Assembly: GCA_023382455.1 (NCBI GenBank)
Contig: JAHDVX010000001.1
Location: forward strand, 124,001-188,000
DNA length: 64,000 nt
Source: Flavobacteriales bacterium
GTDB lineage: Bacteria; Bacteroidota; Bacteroidia; Flavobacteriales_F; PHOS-HE28
Direction: 5' to 3'
The notes under the pieces were generated by a model that saw only the letters and a program-made list of their open reading frames with translations, had not been told where the DNA came from and did not search any database. How positions within the stretch are numbered: the stretch's first letter is position 1; every line of letters begins with the position of its first letter. Shown here piece after piece: positions 14,437 through 22,243 of the stretch. Position numbers and translations under genes: made by a program.

Positions 14437-16128
14437 ATGACGGACTTCGATCTGCTGCACGCGGTGATGCTGGCCGGCGCCCTGGGCCTGCTCCTCTTCA
14501 GCATGAAGCTGATGAGCGAAAGTCTGCAGCAAGTGGCAGGCCGGCGCATGCGCCGCGCGCTGCACACCCTCACGGCCGACAGCCTGCGCGGCGTCTCCAC
14601 CGGCTTCGCCACCACGTTGGTGATGCAGTATTCCTCGGTGGTGTCCGTGCTGGTGGTGAGCTTCGTGAACTCCGGGCTGCTCACGTTGCGCAAGGCCATC
14701 CCGGTGCTGATCGGCGCCAACATCGGCACCACGGTGAAGTTGCTGCTCTTCGCGGCCGTGGGCTTCTCCGCGCTGGACCTCACCGCCATCGCCGGCCCCC
14801 TGTTGGCGCTGGCCCTGCCGCTGCTGTTGATGCGCGGCCAGCACGCACGCCCCGCCAGCCATCTGCTGGTGGGCACGGCACTGCTCTTCCTGGCGTTTGC
14901 CCTGCTGAAGGACAACCTGCCGCCGCCCGGCGCGGAAAGCCTGTCCTTCCTGCAGGCCGTGCAGGGCATGGGGGTGCTCTCGCACCTTGCCTTCATCGTC
15001 GTCGGGGCGGTGCTGGCCCTGCTGGTGCAATCCTCCAGCGTGGCCCTGGTGATCACCTTGGCGCTGTGCCAGGCCGGCACCATCGACTACGCCACGGGTG
15101 CGGCCCTGGTGCTGGGCGAGAACATCGGCACCACCTTCATCGCCAACATCGCGGCGCTGGCCGGCAATGCCTGGGCGAAGCGGGCGGCGCGGGCCCACCT
15201 GCTGATCAAGCTCATCGGCGTGGCCTGGGCGCTGCTGCTGTTCAAACCGATCCTGCTGGGCATCGGCGGGCTCACGGAGCGCTGGAACGGCGGTGATCCC
15301 TTCACCGATCCCGACGCGCTGAAATGGGCGCTGGCCTACCTGCATGTGGGCTTCAACCTGCTGAACGGCCTGTTGTTGCTGCAGTTCATCCCGTGGATCG
15401 AGAAGGCCGCGGCACGCCTGGTGCCCGCCAGCGGCGATGCCGAGGAGCGGCACCAACTGGCCTACATTAAAGATCCGCTCACCGCCATCGCGCCGGAACT
15501 CTCCCTGGCCGAGGCCCGCAAGGAAGTGGCCAAGCTGGGCGTGATCTGCCAGCGCATGCTGGGCATGGTGCGCGCGCTGCTCACCGAGAACGATGACCGG
15601 GGACGCGCCGTGCTGATGCAGCGCATCGCCAAGTACGAGGGCATCACCGACCGCATGGAGATGGAGGTGGACCGCTTCCTGGCACGCACCGCCACCGAAG
15701 TGCGCGACGAGGCCGACAGCCTGCGCATCCGGGCCATGCTCGCCATCACACGCGACCTGGAGCAGGCCGGCGACATCCTCTTCCAAATGAGCCGGACGCT
15801 GCAACGCAAGGCGGATGAACGCCTATGGTTCGCGCCCGGACAGCGGCAGGAATTGATCGGCCTCCTCAACCTGCTGGAACAGGCCTGCCGCACCATGGTG
15901 CAAAACCTGGAAGCGGACCACGGCGCACCGGCGCTGGACGAGGCCACACTTGCGGTGCAGAAGGTGCGGCGCCTGTGCGGCAAGCTCAGCCAGGACTTGG
16001 TGGGCCACCTAAGCAGCGAAGAACAGGACATCCGTGCGGGCCTGATCATCTCGGACCTCGTGAACGGCGGCAACCGCCTGGCCGGGCATCTGCTCCACGT
16101 CTCGGAAGCCTTGGCCGGGCGGGCTTGA
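14437..16128 (+). CDS. Na/Pi cotransporter family protein with C-terminal PhoU-like domain
   Basis: A 563-residue membrane protein. Two inverted-repeat halves of the Na/Pi-cotransporter II family are visible: GFATTLVMQYSSVVSVL followed by IGANIGTTVKLL, and LLVQSSSVALVITLAL followed by VLGENIGTTFIANI. About ten hydrophobic segments span residues 5-330. The remaining ~190 residues are helical and soluble (EARKEVAKLGVICQRMLGMVRALL...), matching a PhoU-like regulatory domain. It imports phosphate with sodium across the inner membrane. The first half has MQYSS where most members have VQSSS. ATG 14437 is preferred because the upstream extension is not hydrophobic and overlaps the promoter. It ends 4 nt from the convergent phoB stop. 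Confidence 0.92.
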   Translation: MTDFDLLHAVMLAGALGLLLFSMKLMSESLQQVAGRRMRRALHTLTADSLRGVSTGFATTLVMQYSSVVSVLVVSFVNSGLLTLRKAIPVLIGANIGTTVKLLLFAAVGFSALDLTAIAGPLLALALPLLLMRGQHARPASHLLVGTALLFLAFALLKDNLPPPGAESLSFLQAVQGMGVLSHLAFIVVGAVLALLVQSSSVALVITLALCQAGTIDYATGAALVLGENIGTTFIANIAALAGNAWAKRAARAHLLIKLIGVAWALLLFKPILLGIGGLTERWNGGDPFTDPDALKWALAYLHVGFNLLNGLLLLQFIPWIEKAAARLVPASGDAEERHQLAYIKDPLTAIAPELSLAEARKEVAKLGVICQRMLGMVRALLTENDDRGRAVLMQRIAKYEGITDRMEMEVDRFLARTATEVRDEADSLRIRAMLAITRDLEQAGDILFQMSRTLQRKADERLWFAPGQRQELIGLLNLLEQACRTMVQNLEADHGAPALDEATLAVQKVRRLCGKLSQDLVGHLSSEEQDIRAGLIISDLVNGGNRLAGHLLHVSEALAGRA

Positions 16129-16132
16129 CGCC

Positions 16133-16807
16133 TCAGGCCTCGAACCTGTAGCCCATGCCCTTCACCGTGCCGATGCGGTCGTCGCCGATCTTCTCGCGCA
16201 GCTTGCGGATGTGCACATCAATGGTACGGTCGCCCACGAAGATGTCGTCACCCCACACCCGCGAGTAGATCTCCTCCCGCAGGAAGACCTTGCCCGGCTT
16301 GCTCATCAGCAATGCCAGCAGCTCGAACTCCTTCTTCGGCAGTTGCAGCACCTGATCGCCCTTGGTCACGGTGATGCGCTCCAGGTCGACCCGGATACCG
16401 TTGGCCTCCAACACCTGGCCTGCCGGGGCCACCGCACCAGCGCGTTTCAGCAGCGCCTGCACCTTGGAGACGAAGACCTTCGGGCGCACGGGCTTGTTGA
16501 TGTAATCGTCGGCACCTGCATCATATCCGGCGATGTGCGAGTAATCCTCGGTGCGCGCGGTGAGGAAGACGATCAGCGCCTGCTCCATGCCCGGCATCTT
16601 CCGAAGCTGCCCGCAAACCTCCACCCCGTCCATGCCGGGCATCATGATATCCAGCACCACCAGGTCGGGTCGCTCCTTCTGTGCCGTACTCAGCGCCTCC
16701 GCGCCATCCTTGGCGGTGAGCACGGGAATCCCTTCGCGCTCCAGGTTGTACTTCAGGAGGTCCAGGATGTCCTCCTCATCATCCACCAACAATACTTTCC
16801 TGTTCAT
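16133..16807 (-). CDS. phoB: PhoB-like response regulator (OmpR family)
   Basis: A 224-residue regulator starting MNRKVLLVDDEEDILDLLKY. The receiver has the acidic pair DDEED, the phospho-acceptor Asp in LVVLDIMMPGMDG and the conserved Lys in INKPVRPK. The C-terminal winged helix follows the OmpR/PhoB pattern (LPKKEFELLALLMSKPGKVFLREE and RTIDVHIRKLREKIG, ending VKGMGYRF). It should activate phosphate-starvation genes after phosphorylation by the PhoR-like kinase. The Pho label comes from sequence type plus the symporter next door; another OmpR-type pair cannot be fully excluded. The ORF-track start is 12 codons too early. Confidence 0.87.
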   Translation of the reverse strand: MNRKVLLVDDEEDILDLLKYNLEREGIPVLTAKDGAEALSTAQKERPDLVVLDIMMPGMDGVEVCGQLRKMPGMEQALIVFLTARTEDYSHIAGYDAGADDYINKPVRPKVFVSKVQALLKRAGAVAPAGQVLEANGIRVDLERITVTKGDQVLQLPKKEFELLALLMSKPGKVFLREEIYSRVWGDDIFVGDRTIDVHIRKLREKIGDDRIGTVKGMGYRFEA

Positions 16808-16916
16808 CTCAACAGCGTGCCATTCGTACGGATCGCGCTGCAAAGTGACGAATTCCGGCCGGGTGCCATGTTACCGGCACGTGAAGTCCGCATCATCGCC
16901 AGGTGAACGCACGGGA

Positions 16917-17363
16917 CTACCAACCGCGCAGCGCCGCGATCACCACCGCATAGCGCGCGGCCTTGCCGAGGAACATCACCGCGGCCACCGGCAGCCAAGG
17001 AGCACGGAACAGGCCCAAGGCGATGGCGATGGGATCGCCCACCACGGGCAGCCAACAGAGCAGCGCAGCCCAGGCTCCGCGGCGCCGCACCAGGGCATGC
17101 CAGCGTTGGGCCTTGGCCGGGTCCACACGCAGCCACCGCATCAATCTTCCTTCCGGCAACCAGCGGCCGATGCCGTAGTTGGTGAGGCCCCCGAGCGTAT
17201 TCCCGACGCTGGCCACCGCCAGCAACGCCAAGCTGCTCCAAGGCCCCAAGGCCATGGCGGCCAGCAGCGCCTCCGAACTGAACGGCAGGATGGTGGCCGC
17301 CAGGAAGCAGGCCGCAAAAAGGGCGGGCAGGCCGGCATCAGCCCAGCCCGTGAAAAGCTCCAT
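16917..17363 (-). CDS. YqaA/DedA-like small membrane protein (VTT domain)
   Basis: A 148-residue integral membrane protein (MELFTGWADAGLPALFA...). It has the SNARE-associated/VTT-domain features: ATILPFSSEALLAAM with the acidic residue, GNTLGGLTNYGIGRW, and RRRGAWAALLCWLPVVGDPIAIALG. Members of this superfamily are lipid scramblases or flippases or have envelope-stress roles; the YqaA subgroup is smaller and poorly studied. The ORF track shows it only as the tail of a 764-aa shadow frame. Divergent from the beta-barrel gene, with a 60-nt gap. Confidence 0.8.
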   Translation of the reverse strand: MELFTGWADAGLPALFAACFLAATILPFSSEALLAAMALGPWSSLALLAVASVGNTLGGLTNYGIGRWLPEGRLMRWLRVDPAKAQRWHALVRRRGAWAALLCWLPVVGDPIAIALGLFRAPWLPVAAVMFLGKAARYAVVIAALRGW

Positions 17364-17423
17364 GGGCGCGAAGATGCGGCGATCGGCACGGGATCGGCTA
17401 CGCTCCTTCCAAAGACCAAAGCC

Positions 17424-18101
17424 ATGCGCACGATCGGACTCCTGCTCGCCCTGGCCACCACCACGGCCGGGTTTGGCCAAGTGAAGGGCTACCAAGGCAA
17501 TCTCGGCGGCACCATCGGGGTGGGTATCCCGCAAGGGGAATTTGCCGACACATGGGACAAGGGCATGTTCACCTTCGGTGGGCACATGACCCTGCCCTCG
17601 CGCCTGCTGCCCTTCCAATGGGGCTTTGCCTTCGGCTACGGCATCATGGGCACGCGCGCCCGCCCGGTGGAAGTATCCCAACCCGAGCTGGGCACCACTG
17701 AGGGCCGCATGGCCGTGCGGAGCAAGGTGCTCAGCTATCACCCGTTGCTGCGCTTCAGCCCGTTGCACGGCAAGGTGCGGCCCTATGTGGACGGATTGGT
17801 CGGCGTGCGGCACTTCAGCACACGGAGCACCATCACGGTGGATGGCCTGCATGAACCGCTGGTGCGGGAACGGTACTCCAGCGACCTGGCCTGGAGCACG
17901 GGCTGGGCGGCGGGCCTTATGGTGAACCTCGGCACGGTGGGCTACATCGAGGGGCGCGTGGAACGGTTCTACAGCGGCCGCGCCTCCTACGTGGACCCCG
18001 GGTCCATCGCGATCGATGACCAGGGTGTGCTGGACGCCAACACGCTCGAAAGCGGAACAGGAACGCTGAACCTGTTGGTGGGCGTGGGTTTCCGCTTCTG
18101 A
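17424..18101 (+). CDS. Outer membrane beta-barrel protein
   Basis: ATG 17424 gives a 225-residue protein with signal peptide (MRTIGLLLALATTTAGFGQ). The mature part consists of alternating amphipathic strands: GYQGNLGGTIGVGIPQGEF, QWGFAFGYGIMG, VRPYVDGLVGVRHF, GWAAGLMVNLG, and it ends in LLVGVGFRF with terminal aromatic Phe, the BAM signal. The pattern is that of 8-stranded OmpX/OmpW-like or porin-family barrels of Bacteroidota, function unknown. The 516-aa frame in the track extends far upstream through the opposite-strand membrane gene and is spurious. Confidence 0.8.
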   Translation: MRTIGLLLALATTTAGFGQVKGYQGNLGGTIGVGIPQGEFADTWDKGMFTFGGHMTLPSRLLPFQWGFAFGYGIMGTRARPVEVSQPELGTTEGRMAVRSKVLSYHPLLRFSPLHGKVRPYVDGLVGVRHFSTRSTITVDGLHEPLVRERYSSDLAWSTGWAAGLMVNLGTVGYIEGRVERFYSGRASYVDPGSIAIDDQGVLDANTLESGTGTLNLLVGVGFRF

Positions 18102-18254
18102 GCCCCGGTAACCGGGCCGGGGAGGGGCCTTCCGGCGGGCGTCCAGCACCGCCGCCCCGGGGCCTGTCCTGTTGGTAACCGGGCTGAAAAGCAGCAAAGG
18201 TTTGCGTCGTGCTTCCGCGCGGGAGGGGTAAACTTGCGCAACCCTTAGCCCGGT

Positions 18255-19811
18255 ATGGCCGAAACCTCCAAGCGCATTGCGAGCGCACTGATCTCCGTTT
18301 ATGATAAGACCGGCCTGGAGCCGATCCTGCACGAGCTTCACCGGCACGGCGTCACCCTGTACAGCACCGGCGGCACACGCAGCTACATCGAGGGGCTCGG
18401 CATGCCCGTGGTGCCGGTGGAGGACGTTACGGACTACCCCAGCATCCTGGGCGGCCGGGTGAAGACCCTGCACCCGAAGATCTTCGGCGGCATCCTGGGG
18501 CGGCGGGGCCTGGCCAGTGACCTGGCCCAGATGGAGGAGTACGAGATCCCGGTCATCGACCTGGTGATCGTGGACCTGTACCCCTTCGAGGCCACGGTGG
18601 CAGCCGGGGGCAAGGAGCACGAGATCATTGAGAAGATCGACATCGGCGGGGTTTCCCTGATCCGCGCCGCAGCGAAGAACCATAACGACGTGCTGATCAT
18701 CCCCGCCCAGCAGCACTATGCCGAAGCCTTGGCGCTGATCGCCGGGCAGGATGGTTCCACCACCTTGGCCCAGCGCAAGCGGTTCGCCACCCATGCCTTC
18801 GCCGTGACGGCCCGGTATGACCAAGCGATCCATGGCTGGTTCAGCGGCCAGGCACCGGCCTCCGATCCGGTTTCCTCCCTCACCGGGCAAGCGATCCACC
18901 CCCTGCGCTACGGTGAGAACCCCCACCAGCCGGCCAGCTTCTTCGGCGACCTCGACGGGCTGTTCCGCCGCCACAACGGCAAGGAGCTCAGCTACAACAA
19001 CCTGCTGGACCTGGACGCGGCGCTGGAGCTGATCGACGACCTCGCCGGCCTGTGCAAGGAGAACCGGCAGGTGCCCTTCGCGATCCTGAAGCACAACAAC
19101 GCCTGCGGTGCGGCTTTGCGGCCCACCCTGCTCGAAGCTTGGGAAGCCGCCTTGGCCGGCGACCCGGTGAGCGCCTTCGGGGGCGTGCTGGTCACCTCCG
19201 TTCCTATCCATGCCGAGGCGGCGGCGGCCATGGACGGCCTGTTCTTCGAGATCCTATGCGCCCCGGGCTACTCCGAAGAGGCGTTGGAGATCCTCCGGAA
19301 GAAGAAAAACCGCATCATCCTGGAGCGTCGGCCCGTGCCGGCACCGGGCCGCAAGTACCGCTCGGCGCTCAACGGCATCCTCTCCCAGCTGCCGGACCAA
19401 CTGGTGGAACAGCAAGGCGACCTGCGCATGGTGACCAAGGCGCAGCCGCCGGCCGGCTCGGTACAGGACCTGCTATTCGCCAACATCCTGGTGAAGCACA
19501 CCAAGAGCAACGCCATCGTGCTGGCCAAAGGGCTACAGCTGCTGGGCAGCGGCACCGGGCAAACGAGCCGGGTGGACGCCTTGGAGCAGGCCATCGCCAA
19601 GGCCGGCAAGTTCAACTTCGGCCTGCGCGGCGCAGTGATGGCCAGCGACGCCTTCTTCCCCTTCCCGGACTGCGTGACAATAGCCGCGAACGCAGGGATC
19701 GGGGCCATCGTACAACCCGGCGGCAGCATCCGCGACCAGGAAAGCATCGACGCATGCGACCAAATGGGCGTGGCCATGTGCATCACCGGCAACAGACACT
19801 TCAAACACTGA
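18255..19811 (+). CDS. purH: Bifunctional AICAR transformylase / IMP cyclohydrolase
   Basis: A 518-residue PurH. The N-terminal MGS-like domain (ALISVYDKTGLEPIL, LYSTGGTRSYI, GGRVKTLHPKIFGGIL) is the IMP cyclohydrolase; the C-terminal AICAR transformylase part has LRYGENPHQPASFFG, AILKHNNACGAAL and the SDAFFPFPDCV / IVQPGGSIRD motifs. It catalyses the last two steps of de novo purine synthesis in the cytosol. Length matches the family. It lies 9 nt upstream of mreB, so purine synthesis and cell-shape genes are probably co-transcribed, an arrangement seen in other Bacteroidota. Nothing resembling a purine riboswitch is visible in the 153-nt leader. Confidence 0.98.
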   Translation: MAETSKRIASALISVYDKTGLEPILHELHRHGVTLYSTGGTRSYIEGLGMPVVPVEDVTDYPSILGGRVKTLHPKIFGGILGRRGLASDLAQMEEYEIPVIDLVIVDLYPFEATVAAGGKEHEIIEKIDIGGVSLIRAAAKNHNDVLIIPAQQHYAEALALIAGQDGSTTLAQRKRFATHAFAVTARYDQAIHGWFSGQAPASDPVSSLTGQAIHPLRYGENPHQPASFFGDLDGLFRRHNGKELSYNNLLDLDAALELIDDLAGLCKENRQVPFAILKHNNACGAALRPTLLEAWEAALAGDPVSAFGGVLVTSVPIHAEAAAAMDGLFFEILCAPGYSEEALEILRKKKNRIILERRPVPAPGRKYRSALNGILSQLPDQLVEQQGDLRMVTKAQPPAGSVQDLLFANILVKHTKSNAIVLAKGLQLLGSGTGQTSRVDALEQAIAKAGKFNFGLRGAVMASDAFFPFPDCVTIAANAGIGAIVQPGGSIRDQESIDACDQMGVAMCITGNRHFKH

Positions 19812-19820
19812 CGACCCCCA

Positions 19821-20849
19821 ATGGGCTGGTTCAACAATTTCTTCACCCAGGAGATCGCCATCGACCTCGGCACGGCGAACACCCTGATCATCCACAACGA
19901 CAAGGTGGTGGTGGATGAACCCAGCATCGTGGCCAAGGACCGCACCACCGGCAAGGTGATCGCCATCGGGCGGCAGGCCCAGCAGATGCACGGCAAGACG
20001 CACGAGAACATCAAGACCGTGCGGCCGCTGAAGGATGGCGTGATCGCGGACTTCCAGGCGGCGGAGGACATGATCAAGGGCATGATCCGGATGATCAACC
20101 CCGGCCGCCAGCTGTTCACGCCCAACATCCGCATGGTGATCTGCATCCCCAGCGGCATCACCGAGGTGGAGAAACGCGCGGTGAAGGACAGTGCCGAGCA
20201 TGCCGGGGCCAAAGAGGTGTACCTGATCCACGAGCCCATGGCCGCCGCCATCGGCATCGGCATCGATGTGGAGGAGCCCATGGGCAACATGATCATCGAC
20301 ATCGGCGGGGGCACCTCGGAGATCGCGGTGATCGCCCTGGGCGGCATCGTGTGCGACAAGAACATCCGCGTGGCGGGCGACGAGTTCACCGACGACATCG
20401 AGGAATACATGCGCCGCCAGCACAACATCCTGGTGGGCGAGCGCACGGCCGAGCAGATCAAGATCGAGGTGGGCAGCGCCCTGGTGGAGCTGGACGACGC
20501 CCCCCCGGACTACGCCGTGCGCGGCCGCGACCTGATGACGGGCATCCCCAAGGAGATCACCGTCACCTATTCGGAGATCGCCCAAGCACTGGACAAGAGC
20601 ATCAGCAAGATCGAGGAGGCCATCCTCAGCGCCCTGGAAAGCACGCCGCCCGAGCTCAGCGCGGACATCTACCGCACGGGCATCTACCTGGCCGGCGGCG
20701 GGGCCTTGCTGCGCGGGCTGGACAAGCGCATCAGCATCAAGACCAAGCTGCCCGTGCACGTGAGCGAGGATCCGCTGCGCGCCGTGGCCCGCGGCACCGG
20801 CATCGCCCTGCGCAACATCGACCGCTTCCAGTTCCTCATGCGCGAGTGA
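19821..20849 (+). CDS. mreB: Rod shape-determining protein MreB
   Basis: A 342-residue actin homologue with the ATP-binding motifs in order: IDLGTANTLI (phosphate 1), DIGGGTSEIAVIALGG (phosphate 2) and LAGGGALLRGL (adenosine). The N-terminal MGWFNNFF is a typical membrane-binding amphipathic start. MreB filaments guide lateral peptidoglycan synthesis together with MreC, MreD, PBP2 and RodA, all encoded next in order. The 45-nt gap to mreC is the largest in this operon. Confidence 0.98.
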   Translation: MGWFNNFFTQEIAIDLGTANTLIIHNDKVVVDEPSIVAKDRTTGKVIAIGRQAQQMHGKTHENIKTVRPLKDGVIADFQAAEDMIKGMIRMINPGRQLFTPNIRMVICIPSGITEVEKRAVKDSAEHAGAKEVYLIHEPMAAAIGIGIDVEEPMGNMIIDIGGGTSEIAVIALGGIVCDKNIRVAGDEFTDDIEEYMRRQHNILVGERTAEQIKIEVGSALVELDDAPPDYAVRGRDLMTGIPKEITVTYSEIAQALDKSISKIEEAILSALESTPPELSADIYRTGIYLAGGGALLRGLDKRISIKTKLPVHVSEDPLRAVARGTGIALRNIDRFQFLMRE

Positions 20850-20894
20850 GGCCGGCGCACCCAGGCGGGGTGATGCCCAGGACTTTACCAGACC

Positions 20895-21725
20895 ATGCGC
20901 GACCTGTTCCGCTTCCTGTTCCGCCAGCGCAACAACCTGCTCTTCCTGGCGCTCATGGCCCTTTCCTTGTCGTTGCTCGTCAACGGCAACATGCACCAGC
21001 GCGCCCAGGCCATCAGCAGCAGCAATGCCGTCATCGGCCAGATCTACGCCTGGCGCAACGAGGCCTCCGAATACGCCCGCCTCGGGGAAGTGAACCGCCA
21101 GTTGGCCATCGCCCTGGCCGCCGAGCGCGACCGCAAACACACCTTGCTCCCGGTTGCCGACAGCAGTGCCCATGCCGAGATCGACAGCTCCGCCGCCCAG
21201 CACTACCGCTTCCTTACCGCCCAGGTGATCAACAGCACCGTTCACAAGGAACGCAACTACATCACCCTGGGAAGCGGTTCCCTGGCGGGGATCCGGCCGG
21301 ACATGGGCGTGATCGGCGCCAACGGACTGGTGGGCATCGTGCGCGACGTGAGCCCCCGGTTCGCCTTGGTCACCAGCATCCTGGGCAATGAATACCGGAC
21401 GAGCGTCCAACTGAAGCGCAGCGGCCATTTCGGCCTGCTGGCCTGGGATACGGGCGACCCTTCCACGGCCTCCCTCACCGACGTGGCCAAGCACGTGGCC
21501 GTAAACGCCGGGGACACCGTGGTCACCCGCGGCAACGACGGCATCTTCCCTCCCGGAGTGCCCGTGGGCACGGTGATCGCCGTGATGGACGACCCCGGCA
21601 GCCCATCACACATCATTCGCGTGCACCTGAGCGAGGACCTTTCCCGCACGGCCTATGTGCACGTGGTGACCGACCTGCTGAAAGCCGAGCGTGATTCCCT
21701 GGAAGCCCGCGCATCCCAGCCATGA
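20895..21725 (+). CDS. mreC: Rod shape-determining protein MreC
   Basis: A 276-residue bitopic protein: one N-terminal membrane segment (NLLFLALMALSLSLLVNG), a helical stretch to about residue 90 and a periplasmic beta-rich domain (YITLGSGSLAGIRPDMGVIG, GLVGIVRDVSPRFALV, GNDGIFPPGVPVG). MreC links MreB to PBP2 and the elongasome. Its TGA overlaps the mreD ATG by four nt. Confidence 0.96.
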   Translation: MRDLFRFLFRQRNNLLFLALMALSLSLLVNGNMHQRAQAISSSNAVIGQIYAWRNEASEYARLGEVNRQLAIALAAERDRKHTLLPVADSSAHAEIDSSAAQHYRFLTAQVINSTVHKERNYITLGSGSLAGIRPDMGVIGANGLVGIVRDVSPRFALVTSILGNEYRTSVQLKRSGHFGLLAWDTGDPSTASLTDVAKHVAVNAGDTVVTRGNDGIFPPGVPVGTVIAVMDDPGSPSHIIRVHLSEDLSRTAYVHVVTDLLKAERDSLEARASQP

Positions 21726-22243
21726 TAGCCGTTGTAAGGAACCATATCCTCGCGTTCATCTTCCTGGTGCTGCTCCAGGCCCTGGTGCTGGACCATCTGG
21801 ACCTGGCCCGCGGCTGGGTGGTACCCTACCTGTACGTGCTCTTCCTCATCGCCCTTCCCTTCGAAACCCCGCCGTGGGCCACCTTGCTGCTGGGCTTCGC
21901 GCTGGGCATGGCCATGGACTTCTTCAGCAGCACGCCCGGCATGCATGCGGGCGCCTGTGTGCTGATGGCCTATGGCCGGCTGCTGATGCTGCGCCTGCTG
22001 GCCCCGCGCGACGGCTACGACCCCCTGAAGCGACCCAACGTCCACGACATGGGCCTGGCCTGGTACATGACCTTTGCGGGCACGCTCATCGTGCTGCACC
22101 ACCTCTGGCTCTTCTTCATCGAGGTCTACCGCTTCGATGACTTCTTCTCCACCCTCCTCCGCGCCCTGATGAGCGCCGCCGCCACCATGGTGCTTTGCCT
22201 GCTGGCCCAAGCGCTCACCTCACGCGGTGCACGCGCCCGATGA
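21722..22243 (+). CDS. mreD: Rod shape-determining protein MreD
   Basis: A 173-residue protein with about five hydrophobic helices (HILAFIFLVLLQALVL, YLYVLFLIALPFETPP, TLLLGFALGMAMDFFS, WYMTFAGTLIVLHHLWLFF, a C-terminal one). The FSSTPGMHAGACVLMAY segment is typical of Bacteroidota MreD. It starts inside the mreC stop and its own stop overlaps the mrdA start (ATGA), so translation is coupled on both sides. Confidence 0.95.
   Translation: MIAVVRNHILAFIFLVLLQALVLDHLDLARGWVVPYLYVLFLIALPFETPPWATLLLGFALGMAMDFFSSTPGMHAGACVLMAYGRLLMLRLLAPRDGYDPLKRPNVHDMGLAWYMTFAGTLIVLHHLWLFFIEVYRFDDFFSTLLRALMSAAATMVLCLLAQALTSRGARAR

Noticed and set aside
13299-15083. 594-codon version of the PhoR-like kinase
   Set aside because: The extra N-terminal 255 codons are antisense to the Na/Pi symporter and have no membrane or sensor features.
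16551-18101. 516-codon version of the beta-barrel
   Set aside because: Signal peptide starts at 17424; upstream sequence is antisense to the phoB and YqaA-like genes.
18102-18254. Riboswitch upstream of purH
   Set aside because: The leader has GC-rich inverted repeats (for example CCCGGTAACCGGG) but no purine or THF riboswitch core I can recognise; more likely terminator-like structures of the barrel gene.
16917-19211. 764-codon minus-strand ORF over purH and the beta-barrel
   Set aside because: Only its last 148 codons (from ATG 17363) are a real gene; the rest is antisense to purH and the barrel.
19533-21494. 653-codon minus-strand ORF over mreB and mreC
   Set aside because: Antisense shadow of purH/mreB/mreC.
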